64,000 bases of DNA from contig CAYMLG010000002.1 in NCBI GenBank assembly GCA_964391195.1, positions 124,001 through 188,000 on the forward strand. Direction: 5' to 3'. Position numbers and translations under genes: made by a program. Each line of letters opens with the position of its first letter. The first letter of the stretch is position 1. The DNA comes from JAAYXE01 sp964391195 (GTDB lineage: Bacteria; Chloroflexota; Anaerolineae; Anaerolineales; UBA4823). This document shows positions 44,102-52,619 of the stretch, piece by piece. The notes beneath the pieces were generated by a model that saw nothing but the letters and a program-made list of their open reading frames with translations, made no database searches and had not been told where the DNA came from.

Positions 44102-44686
44102 ATGAAGAACCGTCTGTTCCCCTGGCTGCTTATCCTTAGCCTGGTCTCCTCCCTGCTGCTAAGCGCAGCCGCCCCAATGCAGGCCCAATCTCTGGCCCGC
44201 TTCACCGTGGTAAATAAAAGCACCAGCGATCTGTCCTTCCGCCTGGAAGGGCCGCGCGTTTACACCTTGCTCGTCAAAGCCGAATCGACCGAGGTGTTCA
44301 CCCTGGAACGGGGCGAGTACACCTATTGGGTGCAGGGCTGTGGAATGGTGGTCGTCAAAGGGACGCTGGATATGACCAAGCACAAGAAGATGGTCATGCC
44401 GGTGTGCGGCGGTCGTGCCAAAAGCTCCGCCAGGACGCCCAATACCATCGATCTGTCATCGAAAATGACCCTGGTGAAAGTCGAGCTGGAAAACGACACC
44501 AATGGCCGGGCGTTGATGATCCTGACCGGTCCCAGCACCTACGTCTTCTCCCTGAAAGCCAAGCAGGAGAAAACGGTGACCATCGCCAAGGGTGAATACA
44601 GTATCGAGTATTACGCCTGTGGCGGACGAGATTTCCGCAAATTCTTCGCCCAGAAAGGCCAGGTGCTCGAAATCGAGTGCCCCTAG
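44102..44686 (+). CDS. Secreted protein with an internal duplication, function unknown
   Basis: This 194-residue exported protein has a signal peptide (about 1-29, ending PMQAQ). Two related beta-rich repeats follow: about 32-95 (FTVVNKSTSDLSFRLEGPR to GEYTYWVQGCG) and about 118-180 (VKVELENDTNGRALMILTGP to GEYSIEYYACGG). Each has a GEY..W/Y..C(G) ending. Cys pairs may form disulfides. I do not recognise the family. It has its own terminator downstream. Confidence 0.75.
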   Translation: MKNRLFPWLLILSLVSSLLLSAAAPMQAQSLARFTVVNKSTSDLSFRLEGPRVYTLLVKAESTEVFTLERGEYTYWVQGCGMVVVKGTLDMTKHKKMVMPVCGGRAKSSARTPNTIDLSSKMTLVKVELENDTNGRALMILTGPSTYVFSLKAKQEKTVTIAKGEYSIEYYACGGRDFRKFFAQKGQVLEIECP

Positions 44687-44723
44687 GGCAAACCGCACCT
44701 GGCGTTGAGAACGATGTGAAGTT

Positions 44724-44752
44724 GGGCGGGCTGTTTGCAGCCCGCCCTTTCT
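44724..44752 (+). terminator. Intrinsic terminator after the duplicated secreted protein
   Basis: The 10-bp stem GGGCGGGCTG/CAGCCCGCCC with a tetraloop is followed by TTTCTTT. Confidence 0.85.
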
Positions 44753-44906
44753 TTGTAGATAACCGTGCTCTACCCTGCGGCCGAGGCCGGGCAAATTGGC
44801 CGCTCGCCAGATTAAAAAGGGGTAGCGCCCATACTCCCCAAACTTCTATTCCTGAGAAAGCACACCGAAAACGGCAAACGGGGTACAAAACCGCTAAAAA
44901 ATGCGG

Positions 44907-45190
44907 TATAATACGGCCCAATACGCCAAACGCGAAGACCGGGACGAGTACCCGGCAGCGGGCCCGCCAGGGAATGGAGATCACCGATTGAGAGTCTCCT
45001 TCGGGCGCCAGCCGGAGAAAACCACCCGCGAGCGTAACCCCGAACGGTCGAGATGACCCAGTAAGGGAAACGGTTGGCCCCGTTATCGGCCTTAAGAGAT
45101 GAGCCAGGCGGCCCGATCAGGTCCCGGCTTAATCTGGGTGGAACCGCGTGAGGAATACTCTCGCCCCAGTTGGGCGGGAGTTTTTGTTTT
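44907..45190 (+). promoter_or_regulatory. T-box leader of thrS with promoter and terminator
   Basis: TATAAT at 44907-44912 precedes a leader whose stem I carries GGAATGGAGATCACCGATTG; ACC (44983-44985) is the likely threonine specifier. The T-box GGGTGGAACCGCG lies at 45136-45148. The terminator stem ACTCTCGCCC/GGGCGGGAGT (45157-45181) is followed by a T-run. Uncharged tRNA-Thr would stabilise the antiterminator and switch on thrS. Confidence 0.9.
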
Positions 45191-45270
45191 CTACCCGCCA
45201 GCTTATCCTGTCGAGGCGCGTGAGAGATCAGCTCACCGCCTGGTTTCAACTTTTTATCCGGGAGGTTAAG

Positions 45271-47082
45271 ATGTCAGAAGGACAGCAAGCAGAAAAGAGA
45301 GCGGAACGCTACGAGGATAGCGATCTGTACCGGATCCGGCACTCTGCGGCCCATGTCATGGCCCAGGCGGTTGTAGAACTGTTCCCAGAAGCCAAGTACA
45401 CCATCGGGCCGCCGATCGAGGATGGTTTTTACTATGACTTCGATCTCCCCCGCCCGCTGACCCCCGAGGACCTGGAGAAGATCGAAAAGCGCATGCGCCA
45501 GATCATCGCCGGGCACCACGAGTTCCGCAAAAGGGTGCTTTCAGCCGGCGAGGCGCGGGATATTTTCAAAGACCAGCCATACAAGCTCGAGTTGATCGAG
45601 GGCCTGGAAAAGGGCGGCACGGATGAGTACGGGAATCCGTTGGATGTGAAGCCGGAGATATCGATCTACCAGCACGATACCTTCGTTGACCTGTGCCGCG
45701 GCCCTCACGTTGAGAACACCAGGCAGATCAACCCGGCGGCGGTCAAATTAATGAGCGTGGCCGGCGCTTACTGGCGCGGCGACGAGCATAACCCCATGCT
45801 GCAGCGGGTGTATGGCACGGCCTGGCGCACACCGCAGGAGTTGGAAGAGTACCTGTGGCGCCTGGAAGAAGCCAAAAAGCGCGATCACCGCAAAGTGGGA
45901 AAAGAACTGGGGTTGTTCTACTTCTCGGAGGATGTCGGCCCAGGCCTGCCCCTGTTCACGCCCAAGGGAGAGATGCTGCGCTACTTAATGGAAAACTATG
46001 TCCGCGACACGCAGTCAAAGTACGGCTACCAGCACGTCTGGACGGGGCACCTGGTGAAGGAAGACCTGTATCGCCGGTCTGGGCACTATGACAATTACAA
46101 GGACTCCATGTTCCCGCCCATGGTGGATGAGAACGTTGCCTACCGGCTGAAACCGATGAACTGCCCCAGCCATATGACGCTCTATAAAGAGATGGGCCGC
46201 CACTCCTACCGCGAACTGCCGATGCGCTTCTCGGAATTCGCCACGCTGTACCGCTACGAGAAAACGGGCGAACTCACGGGCCTGACGCGAGTGCGCGCTC
46301 TGACCCAGGACGATGCCCACGTCTTCTGCACGGAAGAGCAGATCGAGAGTGAATTCTCGCTGGCGCTCAACCTGATCCGCGAAGTGCTGGACCGCTACCG
46401 CTTCTCGGATTACAAAGTGCGGCTATCGCTGCGCGGCGAGGGCGGGAAATACGTCAAGGACGACGAAAAGTGGTCGAAAGCCGAGGTGGCTTTAAAGAAA
46501 GCGATGGACGCCAACCAGGTTGACTACTTCACGGCCGAGGGGGAGGCTGCGTTCTACGGCCCCAAAGCTGACTTCCTGGCCCGGGATGTGCTCGGGCGGG
46601 AATGGCAGCTCTCCACGATCCAGGTGGATTTCATCCAACCCGCCCGCCTGGGGCTGACCTACATCGGCGAGGATGGGCAGGAACACACGCCGGTGGTGAT
46701 TCACCGGGCGGTGACGGGCACCACGGAGCGCTTCATGGGCGTTCTGATCGAGCACTTTGCCGGTGCCTTCCCGGTGTGGCTGGCGCCGGTGCAGGCGGTG
46801 CTCATCCCGATCGCCGACCGGCACCTGGGGTACGCCCAAGAGGTGGCCGATGAACTCAAAGCGGCCGGCGTACGGGTAGAGGTGGACGATCGCGGCGAGC
46901 GGATGAACGCCAAGATCCGCGATGCCCAACGCCAGAAGATTCCATATATGCTGGTGGTTGGCGATAAAGAAGTGGAGAACCGCCAGGTGGCCTTGCGCCT
47001 GCGCTCGGGGGAGAACCCTGGAGGGATCTCGCTCGAACAGTTCATCCAGAGGGTGCGCCAGGACGAGGAGGCAGGGGATTAG
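45271..47082 (+). CDS. thrS: Threonyl-tRNA synthetase lacking the TGS domain
   Basis: This 603-residue class II synthetase begins almost directly at the editing domain (IRHSAAHVMAQAV) without the N-terminal TGS domain. The catalytic core has MNCPSHM, the motif 2 region YRYEKTGELTGLTRVRALTQ with DDAHVFC, and the zinc ligands. The C-terminal anticodon-binding domain begins near VQAVLIPIADRHL. The ATG at 45271 follows GGAGG by 5 nt; upstream frames belong to the T-box leader. It is first in the thrS-infC-rpmI-rplT cluster. Confidence 0.95.
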   Translation: MSEGQQAEKRAERYEDSDLYRIRHSAAHVMAQAVVELFPEAKYTIGPPIEDGFYYDFDLPRPLTPEDLEKIEKRMRQIIAGHHEFRKRVLSAGEARDIFKDQPYKLELIEGLEKGGTDEYGNPLDVKPEISIYQHDTFVDLCRGPHVENTRQINPAAVKLMSVAGAYWRGDEHNPMLQRVYGTAWRTPQELEEYLWRLEEAKKRDHRKVGKELGLFYFSEDVGPGLPLFTPKGEMLRYLMENYVRDTQSKYGYQHVWTGHLVKEDLYRRSGHYDNYKDSMFPPMVDENVAYRLKPMNCPSHMTLYKEMGRHSYRELPMRFSEFATLYRYEKTGELTGLTRVRALTQDDAHVFCTEEQIESEFSLALNLIREVLDRYRFSDYKVRLSLRGEGGKYVKDDEKWSKAEVALKKAMDANQVDYFTAEGEAAFYGPKADFLARDVLGREWQLSTIQVDFIQPARLGLTYIGEDGQEHTPVVIHRAVTGTTERFMGVLIEHFAGAFPVWLAPVQAVLIPIADRHLGYAQEVADELKAAGVRVEVDDRGERMNAKIRDAQRQKIPYMLVVGDKEVENRQVALRLRSGENPGGISLEQFIQRVRQDEEAGD

Positions 47083-47112
47083 CCGGAGCGTGCCGGCAAC
47101 CTGCCAGTAGTA

Positions 47113-47155
47113 TTTGTTGTTGTGTGGGTGGTTTTATCGCCCACACAACAACAAA
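47113..47155 (+). terminator. Hairpin after thrS
   Basis: A 16-bp perfect stem (TTTGTTGTTGTGTGGG with its complement) lies 30 bp past the thrS stop. A T-run is absent. It separates thrS from the infC promoter. Confidence 0.6.
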
Positions 47156-47198
47156 CCTGATGTGCTGACAAATGGTGCCGCACACGGAAAAATTTCCG

Positions 47199-47227
47199 TT
47201 GACGATTCAAACTTTCTTTGGTATTAT
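47199..47227 (+). promoter_or_regulatory. Promoter of infC-rpmI-rplT
   Basis: TTGACG (47199-47204) and TATTAT (47222-47227) have a 17-bp spacer. The transcript would start near 47234, giving a leader of about 75 nt. Confidence 0.7.
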
Positions 47228-47309
47228 CCCTTAGCCTGGTACCCAGGACAGGAAAGCTGCCTTTGGGTGTAGTTTGTGATGTATATCGTGTAAGGGAAAG
47301 GAGCGCACT

Positions 47310-47840
47310 ATCAGCGCAGCTCAGTATCGTGTGAATGATGCCATTCGCGTTCCCCAGGTTCGCCTGATCGGTCCTAAAGGCGAAAACATTGGGGTCGTTT
47401 CCATCGACGAAGCCAAGCGAGTGGCACGCGAAGCAGATCTTGACCTGGTCGAAGTTGCCCCCAATTCGGACCCGCCCGTTTGCCGGGTAATGGACTTCGG
47501 CAAGTTTATCTACGAGAAAGCAAAGAAAGAGCGGGAAGCGCGTAAAGCGCAGACGAAAATTGAGGTCAAGGAAATCCGGCTCCGGCCAAAGACCAACGAG
47601 CACCACCGCGACCTGAAAGTCCGTGATGCCCGCCGCTGGCTGGAAGATGGGATGAAGGTCAAGGTGCGAATCCGCTTCCGCGGCCGCGAGATCAGCTACC
47701 CGGAAATCGCGCTCAATGACTTGAAAGAAATCGCCGAAGAACTGGCCGACATTGCCGTTGTCGAGCAGCAGCCGGGCCTGGAAGGCCGGACGATGCTGAT
47801 GGTACTGGCGCCAGGCAAGGCTGCACCGAAGAAAAAGTAA
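47310..47840 (+). CDS. infC: Translation initiation factor IF-3, ATC start codon
   Basis: This 176-residue IF-3 has the family opening SAAQYRVNDAIRVPQVRLIG, the linker and C-domain (KEIRLRPKTNEHHRDLKVRDARRWL), and a Lys-rich tail. The start must lie before YRVND. The only candidate with a ribosome site is ATC at 47310, seven bases after AAGGAG (47297-47302). The in-frame GTG at 47331 lacks one and would cut the conserved N-terminus. Rare start codons in infC allow IF-3 to control its own synthesis, as known in E. coli (AUU). Confidence 0.9.
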   Translation: MSAAQYRVNDAIRVPQVRLIGPKGENIGVVSIDEAKRVAREADLDLVEVAPNSDPPVCRVMDFGKFIYEKAKKEREARKAQTKIEVKEIRLRPKTNEHHRDLKVRDARRWLEDGMKVKVRIRFRGREISYPEIALNDLKEIAEELADIAVVEQQPGLEGRTMLMVLAPGKAAPKKK

Positions 47841-47932
47841 CTGCTGCGCTGAACGCTCGATCCATTATCCATTCGTGAATATCCGCGGATGCAGGCTATC
47901 CGCGGAATTTTGTGTGAGAGGAGTGTTAGACC

Positions 47933-48169
47933 GTGCCCCGCAAGAAAACAGCAGGTAAGTACAAAATCAAGACCCATAAGGCGACAGCGAAGCGTTTTCG
48001 CGTCACCGGGTCGGGCATGCTGGTCCGCACCAAGGGTGGTAAAAGCCACCTGCGCCGCCGCACCTCGAAGCGCACCAAGCGCTTGTTCACCGAGATGATC
48101 CCGGTGAAAGGCCGCGGCATCGTGAAAAATGTGAACCGGCTCGCCCCCTATCTGAGCAAGAACGACTGA
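47933..48169 (+). CDS. rpmI: 50S ribosomal protein L35
   Basis: This 78-residue basic protein starts at a GTG with GAGAGGAG upstream. It shows the L35 pattern KTHKATAKRFRVTGSG and SHLRRRTSKRTKRL. It is slightly longer than usual at the C-terminus. It lies between infC and rplT, as in most bacteria. Confidence 0.95.
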   Translation: MPRKKTAGKYKIKTHKATAKRFRVTGSGMLVRTKGGKSHLRRRTSKRTKRLFTEMIPVKGRGIVKNVNRLAPYLSKND

Positions 48170-48259
48170 TCTTATCCAACCTTTAGCAGCGGCCGTTGGG
48201 TGTATGCAACAGGCAGCCGAGAAACTGCCGGCGCCCAGGGGTTCGCAGGAGTGTGATTT

Positions 48260-48613
48260 ATGGCTCGAGTAAAGACCGGCATTGTCCGCCGGCAGCACCA
48301 CAAGAAAGTTTTGAAGCTGACCAAAGGCCAGTTTGGCACCCGCCATCGCCTGTTTCGCCGGGCGAACGAGGCAATGCTCAAAAGCCTTTGGTACGCTTAC
48401 CGCGACCGCCGCACCCGGAAGCGCGATCTGCGCCGGTTGTGGATCACCCGTATCAACGCCGGCGCTCGCCAGCACGGCGTCACCTACAGCCGTCTGATCC
48501 ACGCCATGCGAGACAGCAATATCGCCATCAACCGGAAAATGCTGGCCGACATGGCTGTGCGCGATCCCCAGGCTTTCACTGCTGTGATCAATATGGCGTT
48601 GGGCGAACGTTAG
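48260..48613 (+). CDS. rplT: 50S ribosomal protein L20
   Basis: This 117-residue assembly protein of the large subunit has the typical MARVKTGIVRRQHHKKVLKL opening, the helical region FRRANEAMLKSLWYAYRDRR, and the C-terminal globular domain with LWITRINAGARQHG. It commonly represses its own operon. It ends at a strong terminator. Confidence 0.96.
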   Translation: MARVKTGIVRRQHHKKVLKLTKGQFGTRHRLFRRANEAMLKSLWYAYRDRRTRKRDLRRLWITRINAGARQHGVTYSRLIHAMRDSNIAINRKMLADMAVRDPQAFTAVINMALGER

Positions 48614-48635
48614 AGCATTTCCTCTACCGAAACTC

Positions 48636-48678
48636 ACGGGAGGTTTCAGGCCTATGCTGAAACCTCCCGTTTGTTTTT
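48636..48678 (+). terminator. Intrinsic terminator of the infC operon
   Basis: The 14-bp stem ACGGGAGGTTTCAG/CTGAAACCTCCCGT with a 7-nt loop is followed by TTGTTTTT. Confidence 0.92.
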
Positions 48679-48709
48679 CCGTATATTTAATAGGTTGGTA
48701 CCCGTATAG

Positions 48710-48715
48710 TATAAT
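48710..48715 (+). promoter_or_regulatory. -10 element before the DUF1232 gene
   Basis: A perfect TATAAT lies 50 bp upstream of the ATG, with only a weak -35 (TTAATA at 48687-48692, 17-bp spacer). Confidence 0.5.
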
Positions 48716-48764
48716 CCTAGTTCGCTGGCGGCACCGGCTCAGGCCGCCTTAGAAAGGAAAGAAC

Positions 48765-49115
48765 ATGCCCGAAAACAGGCAACAAAGAGTTGAAGCTTAC
48801 CGAGGGGGGTTCCTCAGCGGCTTTGCCGATCGGGTGAAGTTGATCTTGCGCCTGCTGGCAGACCCACGGGTCAGCCCGCTGATCAAGCTGCTGCCCATCG
48901 GGACCTTTATCTATTTCGTAGTACCCGATCTGATCCCCACCCCCATCGACGATGCTGTCCTGATCTGGCTTGGGTCTTACCTGTTTGTTGAATTGTGCCC
49001 CCCGGATGTAGTCGAAGAGCATATGAAAGCGCTCAACCGGGTGGTGCCCGGCGACTGGCGGGATGTAAACCCAGGAGAAGAAGTGATCGACGGCGAATAC
49101 GTTGAACGCAGCTGA
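48765..49115 (+). CDS. DUF1232 (YkvA-like) membrane-associated protein
   Basis: This 116-residue protein carries the DUF1232 core: LADPRVSPLIKLLPIGTFIY followed by FVVPDLIPTPIDDAVLIWLG, a hydrophobic hairpin with the conserved PxDLIP. The family function is unknown. AGAAAGGAAAG precedes the ATG. Confidence 0.82.
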   Translation: MPENRQQRVEAYRGGFLSGFADRVKLILRLLADPRVSPLIKLLPIGTFIYFVVPDLIPTPIDDAVLIWLGSYLFVELCPPDVVEEHMKALNRVVPGDWRDVNPGEEVIDGEYVERS

Positions 49116-49206
49116 GCTTGCAGCCCGTTAGCAGCGAACGATTTGCGCTATCCGTGCAGGTCCCCACCCGCCACGGATAGCGCTGATTTCATAAGAGGGA
49201 GGAAAT

Positions 49207-50586
49207 ATGAAACACAGAGGCTTGTGGGGCCTGTTAATGGTCATGCTGATTGTTTTCATCCCGGCTTGCGCCGGAGCGGGGGCCAACGAAGGAGTTGGCA
49301 ATCTTGGGGTCGAAGCGAGCGCCCCGCCTGCCGTGGAACAGCCCCCGGAGGCCACCGAAGGCCCGGTCATTGTCCCCACCCGCCTGGAACCGGGCGACAG
49401 CACGGCCTCGCCCACCCCGCAGCCGGCGAGCGGCACACCTGCCCCGCTGCCAGCCACGGAGATCTCTCCCCCGTCCACCCCAACCGGAGGCCCCAATGTG
49501 CCTGCCGGTTTCCCAGACCCCGCTCAATTTACCTGGGAGCTGGCCTACAGCGGCCTGGCCGCGCCGATTGGAGCAGCCAATCCCGGCGACGGCTCCGGGC
49601 GGTTATTCTTTATCGAACAGGGGGGGCGCATCCGGGTCGGCAGTGAAGGCGTTCTGGCGCCCGAGCCTTTCCTGGATATCGACGACCGGGTGGGTGCAAA
49701 CGCCTCGGAACAGGGGCTGCTTGGGCTGGCTTTTCACCCCAACTATGAAGAGAACGGCTACTTCTTCGTGAATTATACGAATAACCAGGGGAACACCGTC
49801 ATCTCACGCTTCCAGGTAACCGCGGAAGACCCCAACCGGGCCGACCCGGGCAGTGAAACCGTCCTGTTCACGGTGTCCCAGCCTTTTGCCAACCATAACG
49901 GAGGCGCCCTGGCCTTCGGCCCGGACGGATACCTGTACCTGGGCCTGGGCGATGGCGGCTCCGGGGGCGACCCGCAGAACAACGGCCAAAGCACCCAAAC
50001 CCTTTTAGGCAAAGTGCTGCGGATCGACGTCGACCAGGGGGAGACGTACGGGATACCGGCCGATAACCCCTTTGCCGGGGGCGGGGGCCTGCCGGAGATC
50101 TGGGCTTACGGGCTGCGTAACCCCTGGCGGTTCTCCTTCGATCGGGCCACCGGCGATTTTTACATCGGAGATGTCGGCCAGGGCTCCTTCGAAGAGATCG
50201 ACTTCCAACCCGCCGGCAGCCCGGGCGGGGAAAACTACGGCTGGAATATTATGGAAGGCTTCGACTGCTTCCAGAGGGCGAACTGCGACACCACCGGCCT
50301 GACTCAGCCCGTTCATGCCTACCCCACCCACGAGGAGGGGACCTGCGCAGTCACCGGCGGTTATGTGTACCGGGGCCAGGCGTTGCCGGAATGGCAGGGG
50401 ATCTACATCTATGGGGATTACTGCTCAGGGCACGTGTGGGGCCTGTTCAGAGACGCAGCCGGGAACTGGCAGAACCAGCAGCTCTTCCGGCACTCGGGAT
50501 ATATCACCGCCTTCGGCGAAGATGAGCAGGGTGAGATTTATCTCGTCGATTATGCCGGGGAGATCTATCAACTGAGGGGTCGATGA
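49207..50586 (+). CDS. PQQ-dependent sugar dehydrogenase family lipoprotein (glucose/sorbosone dehydrogenase type)
   Basis: This 459-residue lipoprotein has lipobox IPAC (Cys21) and a Pro/Thr-rich linker to about residue 95, followed by a six-bladed propeller of the GSDH family. Characteristic parts are EQGLLGLAFHPNY, FANHNGGALAFGPDGYLYLGLGDGG, YGLRNPWRFSFDRATGDFYIGDVGQ and the final YLVDYAGEIYQL. It would oxidise an aldose or similar sugar outside the cell. Whether PQQ is bound cannot be judged here. Its stop overlaps the next gene by 4 nt. Confidence 0.88.
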   Translation: MKHRGLWGLLMVMLIVFIPACAGAGANEGVGNLGVEASAPPAVEQPPEATEGPVIVPTRLEPGDSTASPTPQPASGTPAPLPATEISPPSTPTGGPNVPAGFPDPAQFTWELAYSGLAAPIGAANPGDGSGRLFFIEQGGRIRVGSEGVLAPEPFLDIDDRVGANASEQGLLGLAFHPNYEENGYFFVNYTNNQGNTVISRFQVTAEDPNRADPGSETVLFTVSQPFANHNGGALAFGPDGYLYLGLGDGGSGGDPQNNGQSTQTLLGKVLRIDVDQGETYGIPADNPFAGGGGLPEIWAYGLRNPWRFSFDRATGDFYIGDVGQGSFEEIDFQPAGSPGGENYGWNIMEGFDCFQRANCDTTGLTQPVHAYPTHEEGTCAVTGGYVYRGQALPEWQGIYIYGDYCSGHVWGLFRDAAGNWQNQQLFRHSGYITAFGEDEQGEIYLVDYAGEIYQLRGR

Positions 50587-52259
50587 TCATGAACCGTAAG
50601 AAGCAAGTCATCGCCGGTTGGCTCGCCGTGCTGATCCTGATCGTCTCGGCGTCTTGTAATGCGCTCATCCCCCGGCAGGGAACGCCGGATGCTGTGCAGA
50701 CCTCGCCCACTCCCGCAGAGACCGGCCGGCCGGCAGGGGAAAGCCAGGCAACGGCTGAACCGGCTGCGACCGCGGCCAGGGAGACGCCGCCCTCATCCGG
50801 CACCGTACAGGCCGGCGAACCCACCGAGACCGTGGCCCTTGCGGCCACTGAACCGGCCGGGACCGAATCGCCCGCCGATGTGCTGCTGCCGGCCGCCTCC
50901 GCCCAGCTTCCCGATCTGCAAGCTGCGAACCGGTACACGATCACCGTTGATATCGATTACGACCAGTTGTCCTATTCTGGCAGCCAAGAGGTGGGCTTTA
51001 CCAACACGGAAGACGCCTCCCTGGATGCACTGTACTTCCGCCTGCTGCCAAACGGCGGCAGGGCTTACGGTGACGGCTCGCTGACGGTCAGCCAGGCACA
51101 GGTGGACGGGCAGCCGGTGACGATCGAGCAGTCGGACGACGGCACGATCCTGGTCGTCCCTCTGCCGCAGCCGCTGGAGCCCGGAGCCCAAGCCCGGGTT
51201 TCACTCGACTTTGTCGGGACCGTGCCGAAGGACTTTGGCAGCCGGGGCGATGAAGGGTATGGCATCTACAACTTTACCGATGGCGTGCTCAGCCTGGCGA
51301 ACTGGTATCCGATCCTGGCCGTGTACAACGACGAAGGCTGGAACCTGGACCCGGTTTCGGGCATCGGCGACTCGGTCTTCAGCGATATCGCCTTCTACAC
51401 TGTGAACCTGACCGTCCCCCAGGATCTGGTCCTCGTCACCACCGGGATCCCTAACGCCCAAACGGATGAAGGCGGCGTGACCCATTACCGGTTAACCAGC
51501 GGGCCGGTGCGGGATTTTTACATGATCATGAGTCCGGATTTCGGGGTTGTCAGCGGCACGGCCGGCGAAACAACGGTCAATTCCTACTACTTGCCTGGCT
51601 TCGAAGCGGGGGGCGAACAGGCGCTCGCCGTCGCACTCGATTCTCTGGAGATCTTCAATGAGCGGATCGGGCTCTACCCCTATCGGGAACTGGACGTGGT
51701 CGCCGCGCCCATGCGCTACGCAGCCGGGGTCGAGTATCCGGGGTTGATCCTGATTGGCGGGTTCCTCTATGACAATACCAGCGATCCCTTCTTCAGCCTG
51801 ACGGTGGCTCACGAAGTGGCTCACCAATGGTGGTACAACGTGGTTGGCAACGATGTGTTCGACTCCCCCTGGCTGGACGAAGGTCTGACCACTTATACCT
51901 CCACCCTGTATTACGAGTTCCAATTCGGCAAAACCGCCTATCGCAACGCGATCGAAACCTACGAGAACGGTTACGGACTGTCTGCGCGAGCAACCGAAAA
52001 CGACGCCGTGACCGACAGCCTGGAGCATTTCGAGACACAGGCCGACCCTCGGGCTTACAGCGCAGTCGTGTATTTTAAAGCCGCCCTGTTCTTCGCCAAC
52101 CTGCGCGAGGAGATCGGAGATGAAGCCTTCTTTGCCGGCTTGCAGGATTACTACGCAACTTACCGGTACCGCATCGCAGAGAACGCCGACCTGCTGGAAG
52201 CCTTTGAGCGCGCAGCCGGACAGGAGTTGGACGATTTCTACCGGGAATGGCTCGAATAA
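50583..52259 (+). CDS. M1-family metallopeptidase lipoprotein
   Basis: This 558-residue exported peptidase has lipobox SASC (Cys25), a Thr/Pro/Glu-rich linker and an N-terminal beta domain. The zinc site is HEVAH (410-414) with Glu433 eighteen residues further on (WLDEG). The exopeptidase motif region reads AAGVEYPGLILIGG instead of GAMEN, as in bacterial M1 relatives of uncertain specificity. The ATG overlaps the dehydrogenase stop (ATGA). It acts outside the cytoplasm, probably in peptide degradation. Confidence 0.9.
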   Translation: MIMNRKKQVIAGWLAVLILIVSASCNALIPRQGTPDAVQTSPTPAETGRPAGESQATAEPAATAARETPPSSGTVQAGEPTETVALAATEPAGTESPADVLLPAASAQLPDLQAANRYTITVDIDYDQLSYSGSQEVGFTNTEDASLDALYFRLLPNGGRAYGDGSLTVSQAQVDGQPVTIEQSDDGTILVVPLPQPLEPGAQARVSLDFVGTVPKDFGSRGDEGYGIYNFTDGVLSLANWYPILAVYNDEGWNLDPVSGIGDSVFSDIAFYTVNLTVPQDLVLVTTGIPNAQTDEGGVTHYRLTSGPVRDFYMIMSPDFGVVSGTAGETTVNSYYLPGFEAGGEQALAVALDSLEIFNERIGLYPYRELDVVAAPMRYAAGVEYPGLILIGGFLYDNTSDPFFSLTVAHEVAHQWWYNVVGNDVFDSPWLDEGLTTYTSTLYYEFQFGKTAYRNAIETYENGYGLSARATENDAVTDSLEHFETQADPRAYSAVVYFKAALFFANLREEIGDEAFFAGLQDYYATYRYRIAENADLLEAFERAAGQELDDFYREWLE

Positions 52260-52334
52260 CAGGAGCACGGCTACCTGGTCAACAGGCCAGGAAAAAACTG
52301 GTCAGCAGGCTAGAGGATTTGTCCCAATTCGGCC

Positions 52335-52363
52335 TTGACACGGATTGCCGGCTTTGGTAAACT
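52335..52363 (+). promoter_or_regulatory. Promoter of the ABC-ATPase leader
   Basis: A perfect TTGACA (52335-52340) and TAAACT (52358-52363) are 17 bp apart. The transcript would start near 52370. Confidence 0.7.
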
Positions 52364-52407
52364 CAGCAAGGTTTAATGTAAATCTTAGGAAAGGACAGAG
52401 CGTACCA

Positions 52408-52503
52408 ATGGAGAACGTGTTGATCACAACTTTGAAGGTAAACATCGTCACCGGCGTTGGCGATGTTTCAACACCTTCTCGGAGTGCGCCTATTGATCGG
52501 TAG
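52408..52503 (+). CDS. Leader peptide (31 residues) upstream of the ABC ATPase
   Basis: The ORF starts with MENVLITTLKVN and ends RSAPIDR. It lies between a strong promoter and a terminator. The ribosome site is weak (AGGA 12 nt upstream), but the surrounding sequence matches the RIO-kinase leader: ATCTTAG (52382-52388), GGAAAGGA, GCGTAC just before the ATG, GTGCGCCT near the stop, and a terminator of nearly the same sequence. A TTG at 52420 preceded by GGAG is an alternative start. Confidence 0.5.
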   Translation: MENVLITTLKVNIVTGVGDVSTPSRSAPIDR

Positions 52504-52531
52504 CTTACCGGCAGCAAACAACGGTAACACG

Positions 52532-52570
52532 GCCACGGGTGCAACTCCAGCCCCGTGGCTTTTCTTTTCT
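52532..52570 (+). terminator. Attenuator-like terminator of the ABC-ATPase leader
   Basis: The stem GCCACGGG/CCCGTGGC (12-nt loop TGCAACTCCAGC) is followed by TTTTCTTTTC. The loop and stem parallel the RIO-kinase attenuator at 23385-23416. Confidence 0.8.
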
Positions 52571-52591
52571 CTACAGCAGCTTGCCATTTCA

Positions 52592-52619
52592 GGCCACGGG
52601 CGCACCCGTGGCCTTTTTT
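52592..52619 (+). terminator. Second terminator before the ABC ATPase
   Basis: The 9-bp stem GGCCACGGG/CCCGTGGCC with a tetraloop is followed by TTTTTT, 92 bp before the ATPase start. Two terminators in a row suggest tight control or a stand-alone small transcript. Confidence 0.85.

Noticed and set aside
45148..45270. Extended N-terminus of ThrRS that might replace the missing TGS domain
   Set aside because: This stretch is the terminator end of the T-box and the ribosome site; the encoded residues do not resemble a TGS domain.
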